The notes under the pieces: model-generated
The model's input: only the letters and a program-made list of their open reading frames with translations
What the model was told of the DNA's origin: nothing
Databases searched by the model: none
Shown: piece after piece, positions 41,619-51,420 of the stretch
How the letters are laid out: every line of letters begins with the position of its first letter
How positions within the stretch are numbered: position 1 is the stretch's first letter
Made by a program: the position numbers and the translations under genes
Origin: an uncultured Clostridia bacterium
GTDB lineage: Bacteria > Bacillota > Clostridia > Lachnospirales > Anaerotignaceae
Reading direction: 5' to 3'
DNA length: 64,000 nucleotides
NCBI GenBank assembly: GCA_902477755.1
Contig: CABSIK010000006.1
Coordinates: 62,001 to 126,000, forward strand

Positions 41619-41875
41619 GATAAACACCTCGTTTCTATCTCAAACAGTGTAACAGGTAGAGGAGAAAATGTAAAGAATGGTGATGCATTTAAAAAAGAAC
41701 AAAAATATTTCACAAAATTGCGATTTTCGGAGTTTGTGAAAACAAAAAACAGTCATGAAATTTCAACGGAATTTTTGCGCTGTTTTATACAAAATGTCAC
41801 TTGTGCTAAAAATGCAATGGGAAAGAACAGAGAAAAGCAGGAAAGGGGTTGTGCAAATGGGAGAAGGGAAAAAAG

Positions 41876-41895
41876 CAATAAAAAAAGGCGGTAAA
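41876..41895 (-). terminator. Minus-strand terminator-like hairpin in the rpoB leader region
   Basis: GGCGG-TAAA-CCGCC with a run of A on its left, which reads as a stem followed by TTTTTTT on the minus strand. It could stop antisense transcription leaving the rpoB promoter region. Confidence 0.5.
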
Positions 41896-41921
41896 CCGCC
41901 GGAAAATCAAGGGAAAGGGGC

Positions 41922-41950
41922 TTGACAGCCAGCTTTAGGTGTGGTAAAAT
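41922..41950 (+). promoter_or_regulatory. Predicted promoter of rpoBC
   Basis: TTGACA (41922-41927), 17-base spacer, TAAAAT (41945-41950). Start point about 41957, leaving a leader near 440 bases. Confidence 0.8.
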
Positions 41951-42395
41951 ATCTCACACATTGGCAAACAAGCACACATATCCATCATTTATGGTCAGTA
42001 TAGCACAGGGAAATGCAAAATTCAACATTTTTTTGCGAAGCTCCGCAGGAACCTTGAAATACAGGGGATTTCTGGCACATAAGGATTGCGGTTTGTTTGG
42101 AATTATTGGCTTTTATATGGTGAACGGGAGGCTGTATGGCAAACTGTTCAAAAGTTGCATTAGAATTTCTTAGATAAAAGAGGCTTTTGTCACGACCACT
42201 GATCAAAGGTGGTGCAGGCAAAGGTCTAGCTTTGTTTGGGCAATTCTAAATTTTTTGCGCAAAAGCAGAAAATTTCTGCAAAAAGCAGCTGCCATGGACG
42301 CCTGATAGAGAGAAACGACAGGTCGTTTTTCTGTATCAAGTGTCCGTAGGGCAGTGGTAATGTCGGTGTGATAGATAAATTCGAGAGGTGACAAG

Positions 42396-45300
42396 ATGGA
42401 AAAAAACAGAATTCATGCACTCCGTTTTGGCGACACGACACGAATGAGCTATTCCAAAATCAATGAAGTTTTGGATATGCCCAATCTGATCGAGGTGCAG
42501 AAGGACAGTTACCAGTGGTTTTTGAAGGAAGGTTTGAAGGAAGTATTTGAAGATATTTCCCCCATCACAGACTTCAGCGGCAATCTGGTGCTGGAATTCA
42601 TTGATTTTACATTGGATTCCGAACCCAAATTCTCCATTGAAGAATGTAAGGAACGCGATGCCACCTATGCGGCAGCATTGAAAGTGAAAGCAAGACTGTA
42701 TAACAGAGAATTGGACGAACTGAAGGAACAGGAAATCTTTATGGGCGATTTCCCTCTGATGACAGAAACAGGTACCTTCATCATCAACGGTGCAGAACGT
42801 GTTATCGTCAGCCAGCTGGTTCGTTCCCCCGGCATTTACTATGCTTCTGATTTTGACAAAGTTGGGAAAAAGCTGCTTTCTGCAACTGTTATCCCCAACA
42901 GAGGTGCTTGGCTGGAATATGAAACAGACTCCAACGATGTATTCTATGTAAGAGTTGACCGTACCAGAAAAGTTCCCGTGACCGTTCTGATTCGTGCACT
43001 GGGCATTGGCTCTGACGCGGAAATCATTGACCTGTTTGGCGAAGAACCTAAGATTCTGGCAACACTGGAAAAAGACGTTTCCAAATCTTACGAAGAAGGT
43101 CTGATTGAAATTTATAAAAAGCTGCGTCCCGGCGAACCTCCCACAGTGGAAAGTTCTGAATCCCTGCTGCGCGGCATGTTCTTCGATCCCAAACGTTATG
43201 ACTTGGCAAAAGTAGGCCGTTACAAATTCAACAAGAAACTGGCTCTGAGAAACAGAATCCGCGGCGCGAAACTGGCAGAAGCAGTGGTTGACCCTATGAC
43301 AGGAGAAGTGCTGGCTGAAGAAGGCGCAGTGCTGACAATGGAACTGTGCGATACTATCCAGGACAGCGGTATCGACCACCTGTATATTGAAGTAGAAGAA
43401 AGAAAAGTAAAAATCCTGACAAACCGTGCAGTTGCAATTGATGCATATCTGGAAGAATTCGGTCTGACAGCAGACGATGTAAATATCAAAGAAAGAGTTT
43501 ACTATCCTGTGCTGGAACAGCTGCTGAACGAATACACAACAGCTGAAGAACTGAAAGCTGCCATCAAAGAAAACATCCACGAACTGGTGCCTAAGCACAT
43601 CACACTGGAAGACATCATGGCTTCCATCAACTATGTGATGCAGCTGGATTACGGCTACGGCAACGTGGACGACATCGACCATCTGGGCAACAGACGTATC
43701 CGTTCCGTAGGGGAACTGCTGCAGAACCAGTTCCGCATTGGTCTGTCCAGAATGGAAAGAGTTGTTCGTGAAAGAATGACAACACAGGATCTGGCTGTGG
43801 TAACACCTCAGGCGCTGATCAACGTGCGTCCTGTTACAGCTGCTATCAAGGAATTCTTTGGTTCCTCCCAGCTGTCTCAGTTTATGGACCAGAACAACCC
43901 TCTGAGTGAATTGACACATAAGAGACGTCTGTCTGCACTGGGCCCCGGCGGTCTGTCCAGAGAAAGAGCAGGCTTCGAAGTTCGAGACGTTCACCATTCT
44001 CACTACGGCAGAATGTGTCCTATCGAAACACCAGAAGGTCCTAACATCGGTCTGATCAATACACTGGCAACATTTGCCCGCATCAATGAATATGGTTTCA
44101 TTGAAGCGCCTTACAGAAAAGTAGACCAGAGCGGCGACGAACCTCGCGTAACAGACGAGTTCATTTACGTTACTGCTGACGAAGAAGAAAACTATAACGT
44201 AGCCCAGGCCAACGAACCTCTGGATGCAGAAGGCCACTTCGTTCATAAGAAAGTAACCGGTCGTCACCGTGAAGACATCATCGAAGTTGACAGAAGCCAG
44301 ATCCACCTGATGGACGTATCTCCGAAACAGATGGTATCCGTTGCAACAGCGCTGATTCCTTTCCTGGAAAACGACGACGCGAACCGTGCGCTGATGGGTT
44401 CCAACATGCAGCGTCAGGCTGTACCTCTGATGGTAACTGACTCTCCTATCGTTGGTACCGGTATGGAATACAAAACAGCAAAAGACTCCGGTATCTGCGC
44501 TATCGCGAAAAACAGCGGTGTTGTAGAAAGAGTTTCCGCTAACGAAATCGTGATCCGCAACGATGAATCTATGCGCGACAGCTACAAACTGATCAAGTAT
44601 CAGAGAAGTAACCAGAGCACCTGCCTGAACCAGAAACCTATCGTAAACGTAGGTGACAGAGTGGAAGCAGGTCAGATCATCGCAGACGGCGCTTCTACTT
44701 GTCAGGGTGAACTGGCACTGGGTAAAAACCCTCTCATCGGTTTCATGACATGGGAAGGTTACAACTACGAAGACGCGGTTCTGCTCAGTGAAAAACTGGT
44801 GCAGGACGACGTATATACTTCCGTTCATATCAATGAATTTGAAGCAGACGCCAGAGATACAAAACTGGGGCCTGAAGAAATCACAAGAGATATCCCCAAC
44901 GTAGGCGAAGACGCACTGCGTGACCTGGATGAAAGAGGTATTGTCCGCATCGGTGCGGAAGTACACCCCAACGACATCCTGGTTGGTAAAGTAACACCTA
45001 AGGGCGAAACCGAACTGACCGCAGAAGAAAGACTGCTGCGTGCAATCTTCGGTGAAAAAGCAAGAGAAGTGAGAGATACTTCCCTGCGTGTACCTCACGG
45101 TGAAACAGGTATCATCGTAGACGTTAAGATCTTTACCAGAGAAAACGGCGACGACGTAGGTCCCGGCGTAAATCAGCTGGTAAGAGTTTATATTGCACAG
45201 AAACGTAAAATCTCCGTGGGCGACAAGATGGCTGGTCGTCACGGTAACAAAGGGGTTGTGTCCCGTGTACTGCCTGTGGAAGATATGCCCTTCCTGCCTA

Positions 45301-46256
45301 ACGGCCGTCCACTGGACATCGTACTGAACCCTCTGGGTATTCCTTCCCGTATGAATATCGGGCAGGTATTGGAAACCCACCTGTCCCTGGCTGCAAAAGT
45401 TCTGGGCTGGAAAATCAGCACACCCGTATTCGACGGTGCAAACGAAATCGACATCATGGATACACTGGAAATGGCAAACGACTATGTCAATACAGAATGG
45501 GAAGAATTCTCCGAAAAATGGAAACCCCTGCTGGAAGGTGACATCTATGATGAACTGTATGCAAACAGAGATCACAGAGAAGAATGGAAAGGCGTTGCCA
45601 TCAGCAGAGACGGTAAAGTTTCCCTGCGTGACGGCCGTACCGGTGAATTCTTCGATAACCGCGTAACCATCGGTTACATGCACTACCTGAAACTGCACCA
45701 TCTGGTAGATGATAAGATCCACGCACGTTCCACTGGTCCGTACTCCCTGGTTACCCAGCAGCCTCTGGGTGGTAAGGCACAGTTCGGCGGTCAGCGTTTC
45801 GGTGAAATGGAAGTTTGGGCGCTGGAAGCATACGGCGCAGCTTACACACTGCAGGAAATCCTGACAGTGAAGTCCGACGATATCGTAGGTCGTGTAAAAA
45901 CTTACGAAGCTATTGTTAAGGGCGAAAACATCCCTGAACCCGGCGTGCCTGAATCCTTCAAGGTACTGCTGAAAGAACTGCAGTCCCTGGCACTGGATAT
46001 CCGCGTACTGCGTGAAGACCAGACTGAAGTAGAAATCAAGGAATCCATTGAAGATGTGGATGATCTGAATGTAAATATCGACGGCTTTGAAGGCGAAGAC
46101 GATGAATTCCGTCGTCCCAGACCTATGACAGCTGAAGAAGAACTGGTGGACTTCCTCTTTGATGATGAAGAAGGCACCGTACACGACAACAGCGACCTGC
46201 TGTCCGACGATTATGCCGGCGGCGAAGAACTGTTGGACGATTATGACGAAGAATAA
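42396..46256 (+). CDS. rpoB: DNA-directed RNA polymerase subunit beta
   Basis: 1286 residues, complete. Beta landmarks are in order: the fork/rifampicin region FFGSSQLSQFMDQNNPLSELTHKRRLSALGPGGLSRERAGFEVRDVHHSHYGRMCPIETPEGPN (split here: GSSQLSQFMDQNNPLSEL, then THKRRLSALGPGG), the GDKMAGRHGNKGVVS active-site segment, and the C-terminal GGKAQFGGQRFGEMEVWALEAYGAA clamp motif. The rifampicin-site residues look wild type (Gln, Asp, His, Arg and Ser in place). AGAGGTGA precedes ATG 42396. It is separated from rplJL by 16.8 kb, which is unusual in this class. Confidence 0.98.
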   Translation: MEKNRIHALRFGDTTRMSYSKINEVLDMPNLIEVQKDSYQWFLKEGLKEVFEDISPITDFSGNLVLEFIDFTLDSEPKFSIEECKERDATYAAALKVKARLYNRELDELKEQEIFMGDFPLMTETGTFIINGAERVIVSQLVRSPGIYYASDFDKVGKKLLSATVIPNRGAWLEYETDSNDVFYVRVDRTRKVPVTVLIRALGIGSDAEIIDLFGEEPKILATLEKDVSKSYEEGLIEIYKKLRPGEPPTVESSESLLRGMFFDPKRYDLAKVGRYKFNKKLALRNRIRGAKLAEAVVDPMTGEVLAEEGAVLTMELCDTIQDSGIDHLYIEVEERKVKILTNRAVAIDAYLEEFGLTADDVNIKERVYYPVLEQLLNEYTTAEELKAAIKENIHELVPKHITLEDIMASINYVMQLDYGYGNVDDIDHLGNRRIRSVGELLQNQFRIGLSRMERVVRERMTTQDLAVVTPQALINVRPVTAAIKEFFGSSQLSQFMDQNNPLSELTHKRRLSALGPGGLSRERAGFEVRDVHHSHYGRMCPIETPEGPNIGLINTLATFARINEYGFIEAPYRKVDQSGDEPRVTDEFIYVTADEEENYNVAQANEPLDAEGHFVHKKVTGRHREDIIEVDRSQIHLMDVSPKQMVSVATALIPFLENDDANRALMGSNMQRQAVPLMVTDSPIVGTGMEYKTAKDSGICAIAKNSGVVERVSANEIVIRNDESMRDSYKLIKYQRSNQSTCLNQKPIVNVGDRVEAGQIIADGASTCQGELALGKNPLIGFMTWEGYNYEDAVLLSEKLVQDDVYTSVHINEFEADARDTKLGPEEITRDIPNVGEDALRDLDERGIVRIGAEVHPNDILVGKVTPKGETELTAEERLLRAIFGEKAREVRDTSLRVPHGETGIIVDVKIFTRENGDDVGPGVNQLVRVYIAQKRKISVGDKMAGRHGNKGVVSRVLPVEDMPFLPNGRPLDIVLNPLGIPSRMNIGQVLETHLSLAAKVLGWKISTPVFDGANEIDIMDTLEMANDYVNTEWEEFSEKWKPLLEGDIYDELYANRDHREEWKGVAISRDGKVSLRDGRTGEFFDNRVTIGYMHYLKLHHLVDDKIHARSTGPYSLVTQQPLGGKAQFGGQRFGEMEVWALEAYGAAYTLQEILTVKSDDIVGRVKTYEAIVKGENIPEPGVPESFKVLLKELQSLALDIRVLREDQTEVEIKESIEDVDDLNVNIDGFEGEDDEFRRPRPMTAEEELVDFLFDDEEGTVHDNSDLLSDDYAGGEELLDDYDEE

Positions 46257-46273
46257 GAAAGGAGAACAAGCCC

Positions 46274-49200
46274 ATGAGCACACAAAACACAGAACAGGGA
46301 ATTGTTTTTGATTCCATTAAGATTGGATTGGCTTCTCCTGAAAAAATCCATGAATGGTCCAGAGGCGAAGTAAAGAAACCCGAAACCATCAACTACAGAA
46401 CACTGAAACCTGAAAAAGACGGTCTGTTCTGCGAAAGAATCTTCGGGCCCACAAAGGACTGGGAATGCCACTGTGGGAAATATAAAAGAATCCGTTACAA
46501 AGGCGTTGTCTGCGACCGCTGCGGCGTTGAAGTAACAAAGGCGAAGGTTAGAAGAGAAAGAATGGGTCACATTGAACTGGCTGCACCCGTTTCCCACATC
46601 TGGTACTTCAAGGGTATCCCTTCCAGAATGGGTCTGATTCTTTCCATGAGCCCCAGAGCACTGGAAAAGGTTCTGTACTTTGCGTCTTATATCGTACTGG
46701 ATGCAGGGGACACAGAACTGCAGTACAAACAGCTGCTGAGCGAAAGAGAATACAGAGAAGCATACGATAAATACGGCAACCGTTTTGAAGCAGCAATGGG
46801 TGCGGAAGCAATCAAAAGACTGCTCCAGGACATTGATCTGGAAAAAGAAGCCGACGAGCTGAAAAGACAGCTCGTCGACACCACAGGTCAGAAACGTGTG
46901 CGTATCATCAAGAAACTGGAAGTTGTGGAAAGCTTCCGTGTATCCGGCAATAAGCCTGAATGGATGATTCTGGATGCCATCCCGGTTATTCCTCCCGACA
47001 TCCGTCCTATGGTACAGCTGGACGGCGGCCGTTTCGCAACCAGCGACCTGAATGATCTGTACAGACGTGTTATCAACAGAAACAACCGTCTGAAAAGACT
47101 GCTGGATCTGGGCGCGCCTGACATCATCGTTAGAAACGAAAAAAGAATGCTGCAGGAAGCAGTTGACGCCCTCATCGACAACGGCAGACGCGGCAGACCT
47201 GTAACAGGCCCCGGCAACAGAGCGCTGAAATCTCTGTCCGACATGCTGAAGGGTAAACAGGGTCGTTTCCGTCAGAACCTGCTGGGTAAACGTGTTGACT
47301 ACTCCGGCCGTTCCGTTATCGTTGTAGGCCCCGAACTGAAGATTTTCCAGTGCGGTCTGCCTAAGGAAATGGCTATCGAGCTGTTCAAACCTTTTGTAAT
47401 GAAGAAACTGGTGGAAGATGGTCTGGCTCACAACATCAAATCCGCTAAGAGAATGGTAGAAAGACTGCAGACAGAAGTTTGGGACATCTTGGAAGATGTC
47501 ATCAAAGAACATCCTGTTATGCTGAACCGTGCCCCAACCCTGCACAGACTGGGTATTCAGGCATTTGAACCTGTACTGGTAGAAGGCCGTGCAATCAAAC
47601 TGCATCCTCTGGTATGTACAGCGTACAACGCCGACTTCGACGGTGACCAGATGGCGGTTCATGTACCTCTGTCCGTAGAAGCACAGGCAGAATGCAGATT
47701 CCTGCTGCTTTCTCCTAACAACTTGCTGAAACCTTCCGATGGTGCTCCTGTAACCGTACCCTCTCAGGATATGATCCTGGGTATGTATTACCTGACACTG
47801 GAAAGAGAAGATTTGAATAAAAAATACGAAGAAGATATTCTGGACGCAGAAGGCAATGTGATCGTTGCCAAAGGCGACCCTATCATCAAAGTATTTAAAG
47901 ATGAAAAAGAAGCAATGCTGGCTTATGATAACCACGAAATTTATTTGCAGGAAGTTATCAAAGTCAGAAGAACCATGGAATTTAACGGCGTAAAAGAAAC
48001 CAGACTGGTAAAAGCTACCGTTGGTCGTATCATCTTCAACGAAGCAATTCCTCAGAATCTGGGTTACGTTGACAGAACAAACGACGAAACCAAATTTGAC
48101 TACGAAGTAGGTTTCCTGGTAGATAAAAAAGCCATCGGTAAGATCATCAACAAGTGCATCAACCGCTGCGGCGCAACACAGACAGCTGATGTACTGGATA
48201 AGATCAAATCCCTGGGTTACAAATTCTCCACAAGAGCTGCCATGACTGTATCCGTATCCGATATGGAAATTCCTAAGGAAAAAGCGGAATATCTGGCAGA
48301 AGCGGAAGAAAAGGTTGATCTGATCACAAGAAAATTCCGTCGTGGTTTGATGACAGACGAAGAACGTCACCAGAAAGTTATCGAAGCATGGAACATTGCC
48401 GATGATAAGATCACTGTGGCTCTGCTGGCTGGTCTGGGTAAATACAACAACATCTTCATGATGGCTAACTCCGGTGCCCGTGGTTCCAACAGACAGATCA
48501 AACAGCTGGCTGGTATGCGTGGTCTGATGGCATCCCCTAACGGCGGTATCATCGAACTGCCTATCAAAGCGAACTTCCGTGAAGGTCTGTCCGTACTGGA
48601 ATACTTCATTTCCGCTCACGGTGCTCGTAAAGGTCTGACCGATACAGCGCTGAAGACAGCCGACTCCGGTTACCTGACACGTCGTCTGGTAGACGTTTCT
48701 CAGGATATTATTGTTAGAGAATGGGACTGCTGCGAAGGCAGAAACATCGAAACACCTTGTATGGAAATTTCCGCTTTCATGGATGGCAACGAAGTCATCG
48801 AAGATCTGCAGGATCGTATCCGCGGCAGATGGTCTGCTTATGACATCATCCATCCTGAAACAGGCGAAATCATTGTTCCTGCTGACACCATGATCACTGT
48901 AGATCAGGCAGAGGCAGTGGAAAAAGCAGGTATCAAGAAAGTTTGGATCAGAACTGTACTGACATGTCGTTCCGAAGTTGGTATCTGTGCAAAATGTTAC
49001 GGTGCCAACATGGCATCCGGCAGATATGTACGTATCGGTGAATCTGTAGGTATCATCGCGGCGCAGTCCATCGGTGAACCCGGTACACAGCTGACCATGC
49101 GTACATTCCATACTGGCGGTATCGCCGGCGATGACATCACACAGGGTCTTCCTCGTGTCGAAGAATTGTTTGAAGCAAGAAAACCTAAGGGTCTTGCGAT

Positions 49201-49921
49201 CATCGCGGAATTTGGCGGTCATGTAACACTGAACGATACCAAGAAAAAACGTGAAGTAATCATCACAAATCCTGAAACAGGCGAAACAAAAGATTATCTG
49301 ATTCCTTACGGTTCCAGAATCAAAGTTTACGACGGCGACATCATTGAAGCCGGTGATGAAATCACAGAAGGTAGCGTAAACCCTCACGACATTCTGAAGA
49401 TCAAAGGTCTGAGAGGCGTTCAGGACTATATGATTCAGGAAGTACAGCGTGTATACCGTCTGCAGGGTGTAGAAATCAGCGACAAGCATATCGAAGTTAT
49501 TGTTCGTCAGATGCTGAAACGTGTCAAGATCGAAGAAAACGGCGATACAGATTTCCTGCCCGGCTCTCTGGTTGACTGGCTGACATTTGAAAACACAAAT
49601 GCAGCTCTGGAAGCAGAAGGCAAAGAACCTGCGAAGGGTTCTCGTGTACTGCTGGGTATCACAAAAGCATCCCTGGCAACAGATTCCTTCTTGTCCGCGG
49701 CTTCCTTCCAGGAAACAACAAGAGTCCTGACAGAAGCGGCAATCAAAGGCAAGATCGATCCACTGATCGGTCTGAAAGAAAACGTTATTATCGGTAAGCT
49801 GATTCCCGCTGGTACCGGCATGAGCCGTTACCGCAACATCGAGCTGGAAACAGAACAGACCGAAGATGCGCAGGATTATCAGGCTGATGGCACTTATATC
49901 GACGAAGACGAAATGGTATAA
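46274..49921 (+). CDS. rpoC: DNA-directed RNA polymerase subunit beta'
   Basis: 1215 residues. The zinc-binding CHCGKYKRIRYKGVVCDRCG near residue 60, the catalytic NADFDGDQMAVH with its three Asp (about 455), the bridge-helix/trigger-loop region GAQSIGEPGTQLTMRTFHTGG, and the second zinc site CRSEVGICAKCYG are all intact. It lacks the long beta'-insertions of proteobacteria, as in Firmicutes. AAAGGAG precedes ATG 46274, 17 bases after rpoB. A strong terminator follows, so rpsL starts from its own promoter. Confidence 0.98.
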   Translation: MSTQNTEQGIVFDSIKIGLASPEKIHEWSRGEVKKPETINYRTLKPEKDGLFCERIFGPTKDWECHCGKYKRIRYKGVVCDRCGVEVTKAKVRRERMGHIELAAPVSHIWYFKGIPSRMGLILSMSPRALEKVLYFASYIVLDAGDTELQYKQLLSEREYREAYDKYGNRFEAAMGAEAIKRLLQDIDLEKEADELKRQLVDTTGQKRVRIIKKLEVVESFRVSGNKPEWMILDAIPVIPPDIRPMVQLDGGRFATSDLNDLYRRVINRNNRLKRLLDLGAPDIIVRNEKRMLQEAVDALIDNGRRGRPVTGPGNRALKSLSDMLKGKQGRFRQNLLGKRVDYSGRSVIVVGPELKIFQCGLPKEMAIELFKPFVMKKLVEDGLAHNIKSAKRMVERLQTEVWDILEDVIKEHPVMLNRAPTLHRLGIQAFEPVLVEGRAIKLHPLVCTAYNADFDGDQMAVHVPLSVEAQAECRFLLLSPNNLLKPSDGAPVTVPSQDMILGMYYLTLEREDLNKKYEEDILDAEGNVIVAKGDPIIKVFKDEKEAMLAYDNHEIYLQEVIKVRRTMEFNGVKETRLVKATVGRIIFNEAIPQNLGYVDRTNDETKFDYEVGFLVDKKAIGKIINKCINRCGATQTADVLDKIKSLGYKFSTRAAMTVSVSDMEIPKEKAEYLAEAEEKVDLITRKFRRGLMTDEERHQKVIEAWNIADDKITVALLAGLGKYNNIFMMANSGARGSNRQIKQLAGMRGLMASPNGGIIELPIKANFREGLSVLEYFISAHGARKGLTDTALKTADSGYLTRRLVDVSQDIIVREWDCCEGRNIETPCMEISAFMDGNEVIEDLQDRIRGRWSAYDIIHPETGEIIVPADTMITVDQAEAVEKAGIKKVWIRTVLTCRSEVGICAKCYGANMASGRYVRIGESVGIIAAQSIGEPGTQLTMRTFHTGGIAGDDITQGLPRVEELFEARKPKGLAIIAEFGGHVTLNDTKKKREVIITNPETGETKDYLIPYGSRIKVYDGDIIEAGDEITEGSVNPHDILKIKGLRGVQDYMIQEVQRVYRLQGVEISDKHIEVIVRQMLKRVKIEENGDTDFLPGSLVDWLTFENTNAALEAEGKEPAKGSRVLLGITKASLATDSFLSAASFQETTRVLTEAAIKGKIDPLIGLKENVIIGKLIPAGTGMSRYRNIELETEQTEDAQDYQADGTYIDEDEMV

Positions 49922-49943
49922 GATGGCGTATAGAAAATGAACA

Positions 49944-49982
49944 AAATGGATACAATCCCCAAAGGGTTGTATCCATTTTTTG
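49944..49982 (+). terminator. Rho-independent terminator after rpoC
   Basis: AATGGATACAA (49945-49955) pairs with TTGTATCCATT (49967-49977), with CCC/GGG inside, then TTTTT. Confidence 0.9.
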
Positions 49983-50123
49983 CGTTAGCAGCGTAAAGCG
50001 CCGAAAACAAAGGCTTTCGGGGATTTTGTCGGTGAAATGCGGTGTTTTGCAGAGATTTTTTGTATACAAAGCCGAAAAGGGTAAAATCTGCGTAAAATCA
50101 AGGGTTTTCGGGGGAAAAGGGTA

Positions 50124-50152
50124 TTGACTTTTGAATTTTGGGGTGATAAAAT
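50124..50152 (+). promoter_or_regulatory. Predicted promoter of rpsL-rpsG-fusA
   Basis: TTGACT (50124-50129), 17-base spacer, TAAAAT (50147-50152). The rest of the 344-base gap between rpoC and rpsL holds the rpoC terminator, AT-rich sequence and a leader of about 107 bases with no clear structure. Confidence 0.7.
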
Positions 50153-50265
50153 TTTCTAGTGTCTGCGGGCTGGAAGTTTTCTAAGCGGCTTCTAAGACGC
50201 GACATAAGCATACAGAAATAATGCAAGAGCAGAACGTATGAGATTCTATAAGGAGGTGCATTTTA

Positions 50266-50688
50266 ATGCCAACGTTTAACCAGTTAGTAAGAAAAGGCAG
50301 ACAGACTGTTGAGAAAAAATCTACAGCACCCGCTTTGCAGAAAGGCCTGAACTCTCTGCAGAAGAAAGCAACTGATGTTTCTTCTCCTCAGAAACGCGGT
50401 GTTTGCACAGCAGTAAAAACTTCTACACCTAAAAAACCTAACTCCGCTTTGAGAAAGATTGCCAGAGTTCGTCTTTCCAACGGGATCGAAGTAACAGCTT
50501 ACATCCCCGGTGAAGGCCACAACCTGCAGGAACACTCCGTTGTTCTGATCAGAGGCGGTAGAGTAAAAGACCTTCCTGGTGTTCGTTACCACATCATCAG
50601 AGGTACACTGGATACAGCAGGTGTTGCTAACAGAATGCAGGCGCGTTCCAAATACGGCGCTAAACGCCCTAAAGCATCCAAGAAGTAA
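50266..50688 (+). CDS. rpsL: 30S ribosomal protein S12
   Basis: 140 residues. MPTFNQLVRKGRQ at the start, GVCTAVKTSTPKKPNSALRKIARVRLSNG in the core, and VRYHIIRGTLDTAGV near the end. The streptomycin-site Lys residues (TPKKPNS and the later GRVKDLPG) are wild type. AAGGAGGTG precedes ATG 50266. The gene begins the str operon rpsL-rpsG-fusA. Confidence 0.98.
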   Translation: MPTFNQLVRKGRQTVEKKSTAPALQKGLNSLQKKATDVSSPQKRGVCTAVKTSTPKKPNSALRKIARVRLSNGIEVTAYIPGEGHNLQEHSVVLIRGGRVKDLPGVRYHIIRGTLDTAGVANRMQARSKYGAKRPKASKK

Positions 50689-50705
50689 TTCAATCATCGT
50701 AAAAA

Positions 50706-50812
50706 GAAGAAATGCCTTATACCAATCAATACAATCTGCGATTGCTTAGAAGGACGGATATAAGTTGAGAGATAAGGCATGAAAACACAGGCGAAAAGTC
50801 CTGTGAAGTACC
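50706..50812 (+). other. Structured rpsL-rpsG intergenic region
   Basis: ATGCCTTAT (about 50712) can pair with ATAAGGCAT (about 50772) across a 50-base loop, followed by CACAGG-cgaaaagt-CCTGTG. This may be an S7-type autoregulatory site, which in other bacteria lies between rpsL and rpsG; no model was run. Confidence 0.35.
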
Positions 50813-50846
50813 GAGAATATCATTATTCATTAAGGAGGGAAGAATC

Positions 50847-51317
50847 GTGCCAAGAAAAGGACATGTTGCAAAAAGAGAGGTTTTAGCAGACCCTATTTAC
50901 AACAGCAAGCTGGTTACAAAGCTGATCAACAGCATTATGCTGGACGGCAAGAAAGGTGTTGCTGAAAAAATCGTTTATGGTGCATTCGACAAAGTAGCAG
51001 AAAAAACAGGTAAAGAACCCCTGGAAGCATTTGAAGAAGCACTGGGCAATATCATGCCCGTACTGGAAGTTAAAGCTCGCCGTGTTGGTGGTGCTACTTA
51101 CCAGGTTCCCATGGAAATCAGACCTGAAAGAAGACAGACTCTGGGTCTGAGATGGCTGACAGTTTACTCTAGAAAACGTGGCGAAAAAACCATGGTAGAT
51201 CGTCTGGCAGCTGAAATCATGGACGCGCTGAACAATGCTGGCGGCGCTTGCAAGAAAAAAGACGAAACACACAAAATGGCAGAAGCAAACAAAGCTTTCT
51301 CCCATTTCAAATGGTAA
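50847..51317 (+). CDS. rpsG: 30S ribosomal protein S7
   Basis: 156 residues from GTG 50847 with AAGGAGGGAAG upstream. PRKGHVAKREVLADPIYNSKLVTKLIN opens the protein; VKARRVGGATYQVPMEI and the final ANKAFSHFKW are characteristic. S7 nucleates assembly of the 30S head and regulates its operon in several bacteria. Confidence 0.97.
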   Translation: MPRKGHVAKREVLADPIYNSKLVTKLINSIMLDGKKGVAEKIVYGAFDKVAEKTGKEPLEAFEEALGNIMPVLEVKARRVGGATYQVPMEIRPERRQTLGLRWLTVYSRKRGEKTMVDRLAAEIMDALNNAGGACKKKDETHKMAEANKAFSHFKW

Positions 51318-51420
51318 TTTTAAACTAAGAAACTTATGGATCAAGGCAAGCCCGAAAAGACTGATTGGCAGTTTTTTCGGGTATTGCCCGATTTTAGTAT
51401 GACACGAAGGAGGAGTAAGC

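Larger units (their letters stand above)
41628..42395 (+). other. Long gene-free region and about 440-base leader before rpoB
   Basis: 768 bases without a convincing gene. It holds the hairpin at 41881-41894, a strong promoter at 41922-41950, and a leader with small stems such as GCAGAAA-A-TTTCTGC (about 42266-42280) and AACGAC/GTCGTT (about 42314-42327). A short ORF starting near 41922 overlaps the promoter and is not believed. No known ribosomal-protein leader was recognised. Confidence 0.5.

Noticed and set aside
41922..42173. 83-codon open frame before rpoB
   Set aside because: It starts at the -35 of the rpoB promoter, so it could not be read from that transcript, and it resembles no protein.
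42336..49489. Very long minus-strand open frames opposite rpoB and rpoC
   Set aside because: They are shadows caused by biased codon use in highly expressed genes; composition is Phe/Cys/His-rich and no start signals exist.
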